Shown here: positions 18,354 through 27,198 of the stretch, piece by piece
How the letters are laid out: every line of letters begins with the position of its first letter
How positions within the stretch are numbered: position 1 is the first letter of the stretch
From: Mesostigma viride
Taxonomy: Eukaryota > Streptophyta > Mesostigmatophyceae > Mesostigmatales > Mesostigmataceae
Assembly: GCA_009746045.1 (NCBI GenBank)
Contig: RPFO01002056.1
Location: 1 to 35,548, forward strand
Direction: 5' to 3'
Length of the DNA stretch: 35,548 nucleotides
Notes under the pieces: model-generated
The model's database searches: none
What the model was told of the DNA's origin: nothing
The model's input: only the letters and a program-made list of their open reading frames with translations
Translations under genes and position numbers: made by a program

Positions 18354-18562
18354 AGGCAAAAGAAACAACCTGCTTCCCTAGAATGGAAGCCCACCCTTTA
18401 TAGCAACCACCTCTCCAGCCAACCCCTACCTGGGTGGCTGGGGTACGGGTGCCAGCACAAAAAATATTTTTTCTAAAATTATTTTTTCCTTTGGTGCTAT
18501 ACGGCGTTGCATTCTCCGCTCAGCAGGTTAGTCATAGATAAAATGAGCATAGCTCACCAAAT
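18354..18562 (-). repeat. Retrotransposon terminal A repeat
   Basis: Second copy of the A repeat, ending CTCACCAAAT at the right edge of the element. The last AAT overlaps the ATG of the next viral gene. The repeat also carries an in-frame ATG upstream (18507), so read-through from the element could give a protein with about 18 extra residues. Confidence 0.9.
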
Positions 18563-18992
18563 GCGTTCCGGATTGAGTGTGCCATTGGTAGATGCGCAGG
18601 TTATGCACCGCGAACATCCGCGCACTTTTAAAGTGCCTTCGAGGGATAGGTTGTCTTCGATACGACCGGGGGGTTTTGTCAAGATATCTAACACAAAAGA
18701 GCGTTTCTGGGTTCAAGTGACGCGCGTGTCTCGCCCACGTCTAGAGGGCACCGTCGACAACAACCTCGTATACACGCAACCTTATGATGCTGGTGACACC
18801 ATAGTGTTTCATGAGGCCAACGTGTATGAAATTCTAAAAGCTGAGAAAGCAACCAAGTTGGTGCAAGTTCTTAAACGTCACGCGCGACGGGTTCGCGGAG
18901 GCCATCCCAAAAACAGGAGGCCATCAAAATCCTTGTACACCAAAAACTTGACAACATGCTCGAACATCCAAAATAACGAAAGGTTTAAATAG
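18561..18992 (+). CDS. Small viral protein, DUF2314-like
   Basis: The 143-residue frame begins MRSGLSVPLVDAQVMHRE. The core, RPGGFVKISNTKERFWVQVT followed by GTVDNNLVYT and GDTIVFHEANVYEI, matches the pattern of small proteins in bacteria and giant viruses (G-D/G-F-V-K, E-R-F-W-V-x-V, G-x-V-D-N-x-L) that I place near DUF2314. Biochemical role unknown. The basic C-terminus (RHARRVRGGHPKNRR) could bind nucleic acid. The gene is intact, but a retrotransposon lies exactly at its start codon, so its original upstream sequence is now more than 5 kb away. Confidence 0.7.
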   Translation: MRSGLSVPLVDAQVMHREHPRTFKVPSRDRLSSIRPGGFVKISNTKERFWVQVTRVSRPRLEGTVDNNLVYTQPYDAGDTIVFHEANVYEILKAEKATKLVQVLKRHARRVRGGHPKNRRPSKSLYTKNLTTCSNIQNNERFK

Positions 18993-19020
18993 TTTCTAAA
19001 AACTCAAAGACACGAAGACG

Positions 19021-20050
19021 ATGGAGACAAACACCATCAAAGAACTTGTTAACAGCTACCAAGACCGGTAGGCGCATCACTTTGCGCTTATATAAAGGGA
19101 TAACATATCTCCACGAGTCAATAACAGCCGGTGACAAGTACATGACCATGGCGTTCCGGGCGGTTGTTATGTATCTGCGGCCCTCGCGCGACATGCCGGG
19201 GGAGGACCCCTTCGCAAACAAGATACGAGTGACGCCCGATGGCAAGATATCCGTCATCGATATCATCAAATCTGTTCTATTCATGACCGAAGACGGTGTC
19301 TTTAAAGATAAGGCGAATCAGATGGCGAGTAACGCGTTCGGACGCCTCGAGAAAGAGTACCCAGAGGTGTCATCTGGATGTAGACACTTCAAATTTCCCG
19401 GCGCCGGTCAGCGAGACACGCCTGTCATCGACCGACCAGGTGTCATCAAGATCGTCCAGCTGCTGCCCGGCAGACGGGCCGCTTCCTTTCGCGACATGCT
19501 TGCGACGTTGTTTGAGCGGTACCTGGACGCGGACCGGTCGCTGGCCGACGAAATATACGCCCGCGCGGATGCCAGGGACTCGCGGCTGAAGGACGACCAA
19601 CGCGTGAAGAGTTGTGAGTCCACCAAAAGCCACATGCAGGCCGTGAAGGAGAGTGGCGCCCCCTCGTTGGCTCGTAACCCGGCCAGGGTGTACGCGCACA
19701 TTAACGAGGTCGAAAACTACACGGCCACCGGGATGCACACCCGCGAGATCCGCGAGCTGCATCAGATGAAGAGGGGCGACTCGACGCGCGACTACCTCAC
19801 CGAGAGCGTCTGCGCGGGCATCGACCTGATGAACATACTCAACAGGAACGCGATATCCAGGGGGGAGAACCCCTCCGCCAGCATCGACAACATAGGCAGG
19901 GAGCTGTTCCCGGTGTTTGAGCGCCTTAAGATGCACGAGGAAGCTAGCAAACCGCAGCCCAGGTCGTTTGCGCTGGCCAATAAGAACAAAAGAGAAGACT
20001 ACAAGAGGCTGATCGCCGAGACCCAGGCCAGGAAGCGCGTTTGCTCGTGA
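19021..20050 (+). pseudogene. BRO/KilA-like viral protein with N-terminal frameshift
   Basis: The long frame runs 19046-20050. The better start is ATG 19021 (METNTIKELVNSYQD), which hits a stop at CGGTAG (19069) unless the frame shifts by one base near 19065. The body contains KISVIDIIKSVLFM, then FKFPGAGQRDTPVIDRPG, then VQLLPGRRAASFRDM and RYLDADRSLADEI. This G-Q-R-x-T-P-V-x-D...LLPG...FR order is a conserved block I associate with BRO/KilA-type multigene proteins of algal giant viruses. The C-terminal half is basic and helical, ending ETQARKRVCS. Likely nucleic-acid-associated, by family only. Confidence 0.6.
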
Positions 20051-20569
20051 TGTCCGTTGCCTGAGTTAATGAAGCATTTGTGTTATTGAATGAAAATACC
20101 CATTTATCGTTCTTCACCTGTACACAAAGGAAGTAGGCACCCCCTCCGCGTGCACAGTGAACTCTATCGGGCGCTGGTCGGTAAATATTATCAGGTTGTT
20201 GGCGGACGTGATGATCACGGGGCACCGCTTGTCCGGGTCGGCGTCATCCAAAAACTTTTGCTGATTGGGATCCGTCGCCTGCACCACCTTCGAGGAGGCC
20301 AGCACGCCGTTCAGCCCGGTGACGCCCCCGCCCGGGTTGTCCCAGGTCACCTTCCCGATGTCCATGAGGACGGGGCCGGACTGGGCGGGCGTTTTGTTCG
20401 GCACCACGACATTACAATTCGTTCAAGTGGCCCGCCGGAGCGGCTGTACAATTTTTCCCAGTGAGCGCGCTGCCAAGTGTATACTTGTGGGCAAATTTTT
20501 AGGTGCCCCGTCACTTCGAGGTACTAAAAATTAGGCTACGGTACGAATTCAGCGAATTTCAGCGAATTT

Positions 20570-20766
20570 TCAGTCGAACCAAAGGAAGTGACGGCAACTA
20601 CCAAAAATTTTCCGTTACGAATTTTCAGCCCAACACTCGCGCAAAATGAAGTGACGGCAACTACCAAAAATTTTCCGTTACGAATTTTCACTCCCACACG
20701 TTTGCACAAGAGGAAGTGACGGCAACTACCAAAAAGTTTCCGTTACGAATTTTCAGTCCCACACTT
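20570..20766. repeat. Three ~64-bp tandem repeats inside the TIR element
   Basis: GAAGTGACGGCAACTACC recurs at about 20585, 20648 and 20713, each followed by AAAAA(T/G)TTTCCGTTACG and a variable tail with TCGCGCAAA-like sequence. Confidence 0.9.
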
Positions 20767-21076
20767 CGCGCAAATTTTAGTAGGGCTGCACGCAAGCTAC
20801 CTTTCAAAATTTTGCGCTAGTATGGAATGCATTTCATTCGTCTGGAGGAACGCTGCCCGCCAACTACCCCCGTTCAGAAAGTTCCGCCGAAATTTACTTG
20901 AGATTTGGAAATCTGAACGTCCGCGCAAATTTTAGTAGGGCTGCACGCAAGCTACCTTTCAAAATTTTGCGCGAGTATGGAACGCAATTCATTCGTCCGG
21001 AGGAATGCTGCTCGTCAACTGCCCCCGTTCAGAAAGTTGCGCCGAACTTTACTTGAGATTTGGAAATCTGAACGTG
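20767..21076. repeat. Two 155-bp tandem repeats inside the TIR element
   Basis: CGCGCAAATTTTAGTAGGGC starts at 20767 and 20922. The units share GCACGCAAGCTACCTTTC, ATTCATTCGTCYGGAGGAA and ACTTGAGATTTGGAAATC, with scattered substitutions. The repeats make up most of the element's right half. Confidence 0.9.
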
Positions 21077-22055
21077 CGGTTGGAGTTTCGCGGGGAAACC
21101 CAAGTTCCCCAGTAATTCACCAATGACGCGCTTCGAACACTTGCCCGCTAAAACCTAAGCAGCCGCTCCGGCTGGCCACTTAAACGAAACTTGATGCCAC
21201 CCGGAAGGTGGTCCCGCTCCATTGCGGCAGGATGGCGGGGGGGGAGGGCGAGAACAGGGGGTTGTTGAGGGCGTAAACGGGGTTGGACAGGTGCTGGTGG
21301 TGCGCGATGGACAGCTCGAGTATGGCGGGGACGTGGGCCTGCACCACGAGGGGCAGCCACATGTACATCTGAACCACGTATTTGTTGTTCAGTGGGAATG
21401 CGGAGGGGACCAGGAGCAGGAGCTCGCGAGGGAAGTGCCCCCCCGCTCGGTAGGTGACGGTGAGCTTGCGCTGAGCCACACCGCTCGCGTCGAAGGTCCA
21501 GTCGCCGTAGTCCTGCGTCCCCGCGCTCGCGGCCATCTGTCTCACGGTCGCGCGCAGGCCGGCCAGGAGCGCCTCCTTCTCCGCGAGCCTCCACTCGTAG
21601 GAGGAGGGCAGTTGCGAGTCCTTCGCGAAGGGCGCCAGCTCCCCGGCGCGGTCGCTGAAGGTCCAGCTCTGGGTGCTGTCGAGCGGCAGGTCGTCGTCGC
21701 AGTACTCGGCTATCTTCATGTACGTGGGGCGGTAGTCCTCCCCGTCATAGTGCTTGGGCAGCTGCCTGTACTCGGGCGCGATGGAGCCCAGGGCCTCGTA
21801 CGCCCCGGTGACGGGGTTGAGGATCTGGAACTCGAGGATGTTGTGGCCCATCTCGCTCACGGTGGACACGAACTTGAAGAACCGGCCCATCTCGAAGGGG
21901 TTGAGACGGGTGAGCATGTTGGAGTCGTTGAGCAGGATGCCCTTCTGGACGTACACGTTGTCGGCTCGCAGGGAGTCCTGCTTCTTAGAGGCCATGGGCG
22001 CATATACACTTCCATTCACATTAGAATCGGTATAGGATACCCGAGTCTATCCGCG

Positions 22056-22763
22056 TTAGTTAAACCGTGTGGGGGCCATGGCACGGGCTCTCGAGTTGCG
22101 CGCGAGGATTTGCGAGGACAAGTACCTCGGTCTCTCAAACTCCATCGCCAGTCCATTAGCCTCCAACAGAGTGCTCAAATCTCGCCCTTGGTCCTCTAAC
22201 GCGATCAACGCCTTACTGAGCGCGTTTTTACGAGGAAGATCGTTGTTAAGTTTTGCCGCCTTATACTCCGGCCACAACTCTTTTCGAGCCTTGTCGATGC
22301 TCGAGATGGCCTCCGTGTTCTGTCTGATCCCCTCCTGTATCGCGGTCCACAGTCGCTTAGAATCGTCATGTATGATTTCGTTGACCATACGATTGTTTTG
22401 TCTGTTGGTTTCGCCCCAACGCGCTTTTACGCTATCGGGTAAAAATCTCAGGATGTGGTCCACCGCGCCCTCTGGTAAGTCGCGAAAATTGGTCTTTTCG
22501 AAGTCCGCCTGGTAGTCTATCAAGTAGTCCAAGTCCTCGTTTTGTAGGTCATCATCGCCACCAGACCATTTGGCAAGGTCGCGCCCAGGGGTGGATGGTT
22601 CCTCGTCGTCGGAGACCCCGCCCGCCCTGACCCGGTGCCTCCACACGGCGCGACGGTTCCTGGCGTGTTGGCCGCACGCTCTGTATCCGGGCACGCACGA
22701 CTTGCGGCATCTCGTCCCCGCCCTCGTGAGGGCAGAGCACGCCCTACCAGTCTTCGTGACCAT
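22056..22763 (-). CDS. F-box-like protein with N-terminal Cys/His knuckle
   Basis: A 235-residue frame. Residues 9-33 form a metal-binding-like module (C9, C19, C23, C30, H33; pattern C-x-ALTRAGTRC then ACGQH). Residues 93-126 read NFRDLPEGAVDHILRFLPDS and on to NRQNNRM, the L-P-x-x-x-x-x-I-L-x-F-L-P pattern of an F-box, which in eukaryotes and their viruses recruits Skp1 and the SCF ubiquitin ligase. The C-terminus is helical and charged, ending RAMAPTRFN. A role in redirecting host ubiquitination is plausible by family, not shown here. It is close to the start of the DUF5767-like gene region, and the frame is intact. Confidence 0.75.
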   Translation of the reverse strand: MVTKTGRACSALTRAGTRCRKSCVPGYRACGQHARNRRAVWRHRVRAGGVSDDEEPSTPGRDLAKWSGGDDDLQNEDLDYLIDYQADFEKTNFRDLPEGAVDHILRFLPDSVKARWGETNRQNNRMVNEIIHDDSKRLWTAIQEGIRQNTEAISSIDKARKELWPEYKAAKLNNDLPRKNALSKALIALEDQGRDLSTLLEANGLAMEFERPRYLSSQILARNSRARAMAPTRFN

Positions 22764-22793
22764 GGTGTCATATATACACGGGTGCTTTTTTTT

Positions 22794-24094
22794 TCACAGG
22801 TCCAGCACCACCTTGGTGGGGTCGTCCTTCTTGCCCTTCCCGCCCCTCCTGCCCCTCTTCTTCTCCCCGGCCACCTGCACGGTCTTCACGTTGTCGATGT
22901 CCGCGCCCACGAGGCTCCCGGTGACGCTCTCGCCGTCGTCCTCGATCACCCGCACCACCGCATCGGTCAGCGACCCCGCGGGGGATACGGCGTCCTCCAC
23001 GATGCGGTCCATGTTGACGGGGATGCGTATCTCGGGCCTCGGGGCCGGCCCGGCGGCGCCCCCGAACGCCCCCCGAACGCCATGGGGCCTCGCATGACGT
23101 ACTGCCCTCCGTTAGCGGTGTCTTGGGCGGGGGGCGGCGGGGGAGGTGGCGGCGCCTGGGGGTGCCCCCCCCTCCTGCTTGGCCATCATCACCTTGAGCA
23201 GACTCCTCATGAGCTCCGGGTCGGTCTTGGCGATATCGGACATGGAGGGCAGCCCGGAGCTGGCGAAGGACGCCGACATATGGAACATCATGGCCGACCC
23301 GCCCAACATGAGCATGAGCTCCAACTCCGGGGGCATGGACACGCGGTGGCGGTGCTTTTCGTAGAGGCGCTCGAACACGTTGTCGTAGTCGGTGACGTTA
23401 GCCATGATCGTCTCGGACCAGCCGTCGAGCTTGAGGCCCACGGGGTCGTACCGGTTGTTGAGGAACTGGAGCGCGGACGTGGTGGCCACCAGCATCTGTC
23501 GCATGGTGTTGATGGCGTTCTTGGTCTCGAGAGTCCTCACGATCTTCTCGTGCTCGAACCGGATCTCGTCCAGGTCGGAGCGCATGTCGAACTGGGGGAC
23601 CGCCATGCCCTTGTCCTTGAGGCGGTGCAGCCTCTGGAGCAGCTCCACCTTCTCCTTGTGCAGTTCCTCCTTGCTGGGGCGGTACACCGCCTCGTCTTCC
23701 ACCACGTCCGCGGGGGCGGACCGAAGTCGTCGTAGAAGTCGTCCCCGCCGCCGCCGTACATGTCCTCGTAGTACGCGGCAAAGTCGTCCTCGGCGGTGTC
23801 GGGCTTGGGGGCGGTCGTGGCGGGGGCCGCGAACGGGGACTTGGCCTTCTTGGGGTTGGCCAGCTGGTCGTACCCCTTGTCGGCGCCGCCGTCCCCGTGC
23901 TTCTTCGAGTGCCTCTTGGAGTGGTGCCTCCTCCCGTGCCGCGACTTGGCGGGTCCCGGATCCGCGATGTCCAGGTCGTCGTCGTCCACGATCTCGACCC
24001 CGTCCAGGTGGGCGCCGCGGATGACGGGGGCCGTCTGCGTGTGCGCCTCGTGGTCGTTGTCCAGCAGGTCAATGGGCACGCGTTTGGTCGTCAT
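22794..24094 (-). pseudogene. DUF5767-like conserved giant-virus protein with three frame breaks
   Basis: The start is the ATG of MTTKRVPIDLLDNDHE at 24094. The middle (23705-23112) holds the conserved core: SLDEIRFE-like (here SDLDEIRFEHE), then RYDPVGLKLDGWSE, then MPPELELMLMLGGSAMMFHM. This is the signature I associate with DUF5767 of nucleocytoviruses, a probable virion or replication-associated protein of unknown function. The C-terminal tail (23012-22794) is acidic, then basic, and ends KKDDPTKVVLDL, as in other family members. The frame changes near 23713-23718, 23164-23172 and 23065-23075, each at a C/G homopolymer, and one-base length changes would give one continuous gene. Both sequencing error and decay are possible. 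Confidence 0.8.
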
Positions 24095-24170
24095 GGTATA
24101 CCTGTGGCGCGCATAATTTGGAGCCCGTTTCGAACGCACCGAAAAAAAAAGGAGAGCCTAAGGTAACGCA
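24095..24170. promoter_or_regulatory. Short divergent promoter region
   Basis: Seventy-six bases separate the divergent start codons of the DUF5767-like gene (minus) and the fibre gene (plus). The sequence includes GCATAATTTGG and a run of nine A's before GGAGAGCC near the plus-strand start. A shared promoter is inferred from position only. Confidence 0.4.
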
Positions 24171-25610
24171 ATGGAGAGCAGAGAGATCAACAACCGCGTG
24201 TTTCGGTGCGACAACGGGGAGATGAAGCTGATGTCCAAGTTCGGCATCTCCCTGTCCGCCCCGAGCGTGGACATCAGCGCGCAGACCCTCCGCGTGAACA
24301 ACGCGCCACTGTCGAGCCTGCAGATATCGGACGGGGCGATCACGACAGAGAAGCTGGACCCGGACCTGCTGGCCCGTCTCCCGGCCGCTTCAGACCTGTA
24401 CAAACCCTTCACGGGGTCGTTCACCGCCTCCCCGTACGTGTGGCGGTTCCCCGCGGAGGACAACTCGAGGATCGCATTCGTCAACCCCGCCACGGCGGCG
24501 GCGACGCTTCAGGGCAACACCAAGAGGGTGGTCGTGAGAGGCGGGCTAGACGTCGACAGCATAACCTTCAACAACGCGGGAGGGGCGTTCCAAGGCGTCA
24601 CGGGATTCGACACGGACGCGGTGACGGCGTCCCCGAACGACGGACCGGTCCTCAAGTACCTCGCAAATACCGCCGGGGCGTCTCAGGGGTACATGTTCGG
24701 GGCGACACAGCCCGTGGCGAACGTGGGCGGTAACCAGCAGAGGGTGGTCATCACGGGCGGTCTGAACGTGGACCGGGTGGGATTCAGGGGGCACGAGGTC
24801 TCCGGCTTCTTTACAGGAAGCTATAACGAGCTGCGTGACAAGCCGGACTCGTTGATAAGCGGCCTGCGCACGGAGTTGAACGCGCTCCAGGCCGAGGTGC
24901 AAGCCATCGGGGGGGTCACCCTCGACGAAATCACGAGCATAACCGTGCTCGACCAGGGCGGCGACCCGTTGACCAGCACGCACAGAGTGAAAGAGGTCAC
25001 CGTCGTGTTCGGTTCCGACGTGGCTACCGGCTCGTTCACGGCAAACGACGTGAACGCCAGTTTCGTCTACAGCAGCACCCTACCATTGAGCGACGCCGTG
25101 TCCGGTTTGACAAACGTGTCGGGGGATAGCCGCACGTTTCGCTTCGTCCTCACCATCCCGGACGTGATCGCGAAAGGCACGCAGGGACAGGTGTTAGTCA
25201 CGGTCCCGATGATTGTGGGAGGGGTTGTGTCCTCAGCTGGCCATCTGTACACCCAAAAGACGGCATCCTTCCCTTTCGCGGTGCCTGAAGACCTGTTTGT
25301 CCTCAGTCCCCAGACACCGGTTCTGGGTGCTTCCGCCCCGGACACTGTCGCCGTCACTTTCGACTACGTGTCCCAGAGCGTCCTCGACGACACGTACGGA
25401 ACCAACGGCGTGATAACGAACAAAGTGTCCGCAAGCGCGCGATTCAATGCTCCAGACTTTTTTTCCCAGCCCTCGACATACGTGAACGGAGGCGGGGCTC
25501 TCACAGCGAGCTTGGCCAACGACAGCAACGGAGAGCGAAAGATATTGAGGATTGTTTTGACCGCACCCGTGCCCGACGGAGCGTATCAGGCCAGTTTGAG
25601 GTTTACATAA
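24171..25610 (+). CDS. Fibre gene segment 1 (N-terminal anchor, Ig-like)
   Basis: A 479-residue open segment with the start MESREINNRVFRCDNGEMK. It holds the anchor-like motif near residues 50-67, a coiled coil near 230-246, then two Ig-like stretches. It stops at TTTACATAA; the adjacent frame carries on as QFEVYITSSAV, so the stop looks caused by a one-base shift near 25597. Confidence 0.75.
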   Translation: MESREINNRVFRCDNGEMKLMSKFGISLSAPSVDISAQTLRVNNAPLSSLQISDGAITTEKLDPDLLARLPAASDLYKPFTGSFTASPYVWRFPAEDNSRIAFVNPATAAATLQGNTKRVVVRGGLDVDSITFNNAGGAFQGVTGFDTDAVTASPNDGPVLKYLANTAGASQGYMFGATQPVANVGGNQQRVVITGGLNVDRVGFRGHEVSGFFTGSYNELRDKPDSLISGLRTELNALQAEVQAIGGVTLDEITSITVLDQGGDPLTSTHRVKEVTVVFGSDVATGSFTANDVNASFVYSSTLPLSDAVSGLTNVSGDSRTFRFVLTIPDVIAKGTQGQVLVTVPMIVGGVVSSAGHLYTQKTASFPFAVPEDLFVLSPQTPVLGASAPDTVAVTFDYVSQSVLDDTYGTNGVITNKVSASARFNAPDFFSQPSTYVNGGGALTASLANDSNGERKILRIVLTAPVPDGAYQASLRFT

Positions 25611-25672
25611 CGTCTTCAGCTGTACGAAACGCCCTCGCCCTCGGATGCGAATCAAAACATCAGCGATGGGAC

Positions 25673-27139
25673 ATGGATCTCCGCACCGAGGATACGCTGA
25701 ATCTCCAACAGTACACGGTCACGTTGACGTCCGCTGACGTGGCTCAGTTCTCGCTCACTTTCGACAAAGACATCGCAGCCCTGGGTCAGGAGTTTACCGC
25801 AACGTTGCAGTCGGCACTCTCGGCGCGCGTGGACGCCTCCTCACACCAGTGGCAGGCGTACGACGCGAGCAAGTGGGAGGTGGTAGCAAATCCCGCCCCC
25901 GAGCTGACCGCTGCTAAGACCCTCCAGTTCAGGGTAGACTTTCGCAAGATCAAGACCGCCCCGCTAGACAGCGGGATCAAGGGGGTCCTTCTATCCCTGG
26001 CCCCTGGTGCCCTGTTTGCCACCGTCAACAACTCCCAAGGGCAGCCGATGACCACTCACCCCATCACCAAGATGGTGGGGACTCCGTTAACATTTACCGC
26101 CCCCACCAACCGACCCCTTCTTAGCGATGCGCTCGTCGCTTTCAACAACGCGGATTGGCAGAACAACGGGTACCTCTACGTGGTGTTTAACTACACCCGC
26201 GCCATGCAGGCGGGCTCCGGACACGCGTACGCGGACGTGGTGGTAGACACTCTTTCAGGGTCCGTTACGGGATCCGAACTGGTCGGGTCCATAACTACGA
26301 CCGACCCGACGCCGACAACGTACGCTAATTCGCCCACTCAGCGAGTCATGCGGTACAACCTCACCGCCGCCATCGCCGCGTTGGGCAGCGCAAACGCGGC
26401 CCGGCTCACCCTCAGAGTGACTCCGCGTCATGACTTGACACCCGCCGATACCTACGGCATCACCATGCAGGCATGGACAGGGGCACCAATATCGAGGAGC
26501 ACCGATCTGCCCACGGAGTCCACGGCGTACGTGGTCGAAGGAGTCACGGTAACTCGCGATCTTTACAGGTCCGGTGGGCAGAGTTCGGTAACGACCCCCA
26601 ACGTCAGTTCCTTCGATCTGCGGATCCAGTTTTCCACGCGATTCGCGGTTTTGGCTGCCGACTTGGCAGACGTTAGCAGTCTGCTCGGATTCCGAAACGT
26701 GAGCGGGTCGAGCACGGCGAATAAAGGCATAGTCGTCGAGTACTCCCAGACCCCCCTTCTCCCTCTCCTGGTGCAGTACAAGGCAAAGGATCCGAACAAC
26801 ATGTACCTTGACATAGTCGTGACACCGTGGGTGCGGAACACTCGCGATGGTGGCAAAGTCGAAAATTTCCCCCCTCCAAGCGTGGACGCAAAATTCAAGG
26901 TGACCATCGCGGCGAACAGGTTCCGGCCCAGCCAGGCGACGAGTAGGTATTTTGCGGGAACATCTTTTGAGGTCTCCCCCTACACCGCGGAAAATGACGC
27001 CGCCTTAATGCCCTTCGGCTTCCTGGTACCTGACGATAAAAACGTGGTCGCCAGTACCGGCTCGATTGAGACGCCGACAAACACACTTCAAGTCGATATA
27101 CCTTATGTGAGGGGTATCAGCGATACTCCACGTGGATAG
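25673..27139 (+). CDS. Fibre gene segment 2 (Ig-like modules)
   Basis: A 488-residue open segment without an independent promoter. The same frame is open back to about 25600. It has recurring features of the family such as VAQFSLTFDKDIAAL and FDLRIQFSTRFAVLAADLADV. It ends RGISDTPRG, while an adjacent frame continues YSTWIAQNVIPVLSF, so another one-base shift lies near 27105-27125. Confidence 0.7.
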   Translation: MDLRTEDTLNLQQYTVTLTSADVAQFSLTFDKDIAALGQEFTATLQSALSARVDASSHQWQAYDASKWEVVANPAPELTAAKTLQFRVDFRKIKTAPLDSGIKGVLLSLAPGALFATVNNSQGQPMTTHPITKMVGTPLTFTAPTNRPLLSDALVAFNNADWQNNGYLYVVFNYTRAMQAGSGHAYADVVVDTLSGSVTGSELVGSITTTDPTPTTYANSPTQRVMRYNLTAAIAALGSANAARLTLRVTPRHDLTPADTYGITMQAWTGAPISRSTDLPTESTAYVVEGVTVTRDLYRSGGQSSVTTPNVSSFDLRIQFSTRFAVLAADLADVSSLLGFRNVSGSSTANKGIVVEYSQTPLLPLLVQYKAKDPNNMYLDIVVTPWVRNTRDGGKVENFPPPSVDAKFKVTIAANRFRPSQATSRYFAGTSFEVSPYTAENDAALMPFGFLVPDDKNVVASTGSIETPTNTLQVDIPYVRGISDTPRG

Positions 27140-27198
27140 CGCAGAACGTTATCCCCGTTCTATCCTTCTGGACCCAAACAGACATTGCCGGGAAACCA

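Larger units (their letters stand above)
13241..18562 (-). mobile_element. Ngaro/PAT-like tyrosine-recombinase retrotransposon
   Basis: About 5.3 kb, read on the minus strand. The order is A repeat (18562-18354), gag, reverse transcriptase, RNase H, tyrosine recombinase, B repeat (13866-13671), second A repeat (13670-13463), second B repeat (13438-13241). This A-internal-B-A-B split-direct-repeat layout is the hallmark of PAT/Ngaro members of the DIRS order, which replicate through a circular intermediate and integrate with a tyrosine recombinase. AAT is shared by the left end, the internal A-B junction and the right end, as expected for a crossover core without target duplication. The A copies differ by about one base and the B copies look identical, so insertion is recent. 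Gag, pol and recombinase frames are nevertheless broken. Confidence 0.9.
20418..21188. mobile_element. Non-autonomous DNA element with 29-bp terminal inverted repeats
   Basis: The left end (20418-20446, TTCGTTCAAGTGGCCCGCCG...) and right end (21160-21188) are inverted repeats with 2 mismatches in 29. The element is 771 bp and has no coding capacity. It interrupts the minus-strand gene 20114-21995, and the surrounding gene rejoins in frame when it is removed. The flanks show at most one duplicated base (A), unlike typical cut-and-paste duplications. The interior is made of tandem repeats. The family is not recognised. Confidence 0.85.
20114..21995 (-). pseudogene. Unknown viral protein split by a TIR element
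   Basis: The N-terminal part (21995-21189, 269 codons) begins MASKKQDSLRADNVYVQ, chosen over an upstream ATG because of its context. The C-terminal part (20416-20114) begins in CNVVVPNKTP and ends TSFVYR. Removing the element at 20418-21188 and one adjacent base joins the two in frame to 1110 nt, or 369 residues. The intact half is rich in aromatic and beta-type segments (SYEWRLAEKEALL, YVVQMYMWLPLVV), with no transmembrane signature strong enough to call. I do not recognise the family. A virion structural role is possible given the neighbours, but is only a guess. Confidence 0.7.

Noticed and set aside
13241-18562. LTR retrotransposon or crypton
   Set aside because: No integrase or protease and a split-direct-repeat layout exclude an LTR element; the presence of RT and RNase H excludes a crypton.
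20417-21189. Standard TA or longer target-site duplication for the TIR element
   Set aside because: The flanks match for at most one base when the gene is rejoined in frame.
21222-22199. Plus-strand open frame of 325 codons
   Set aside because: Antisense shadow of two clear minus-strand genes; His/Gly/Val-rich composition typical of GC-rich antisense.
23392-24024. Plus-strand Arg/Ser-rich frames opposite the DUF5767-like gene
   Set aside because: Shadows; the conserved DUF5767-type core reads on the minus strand.
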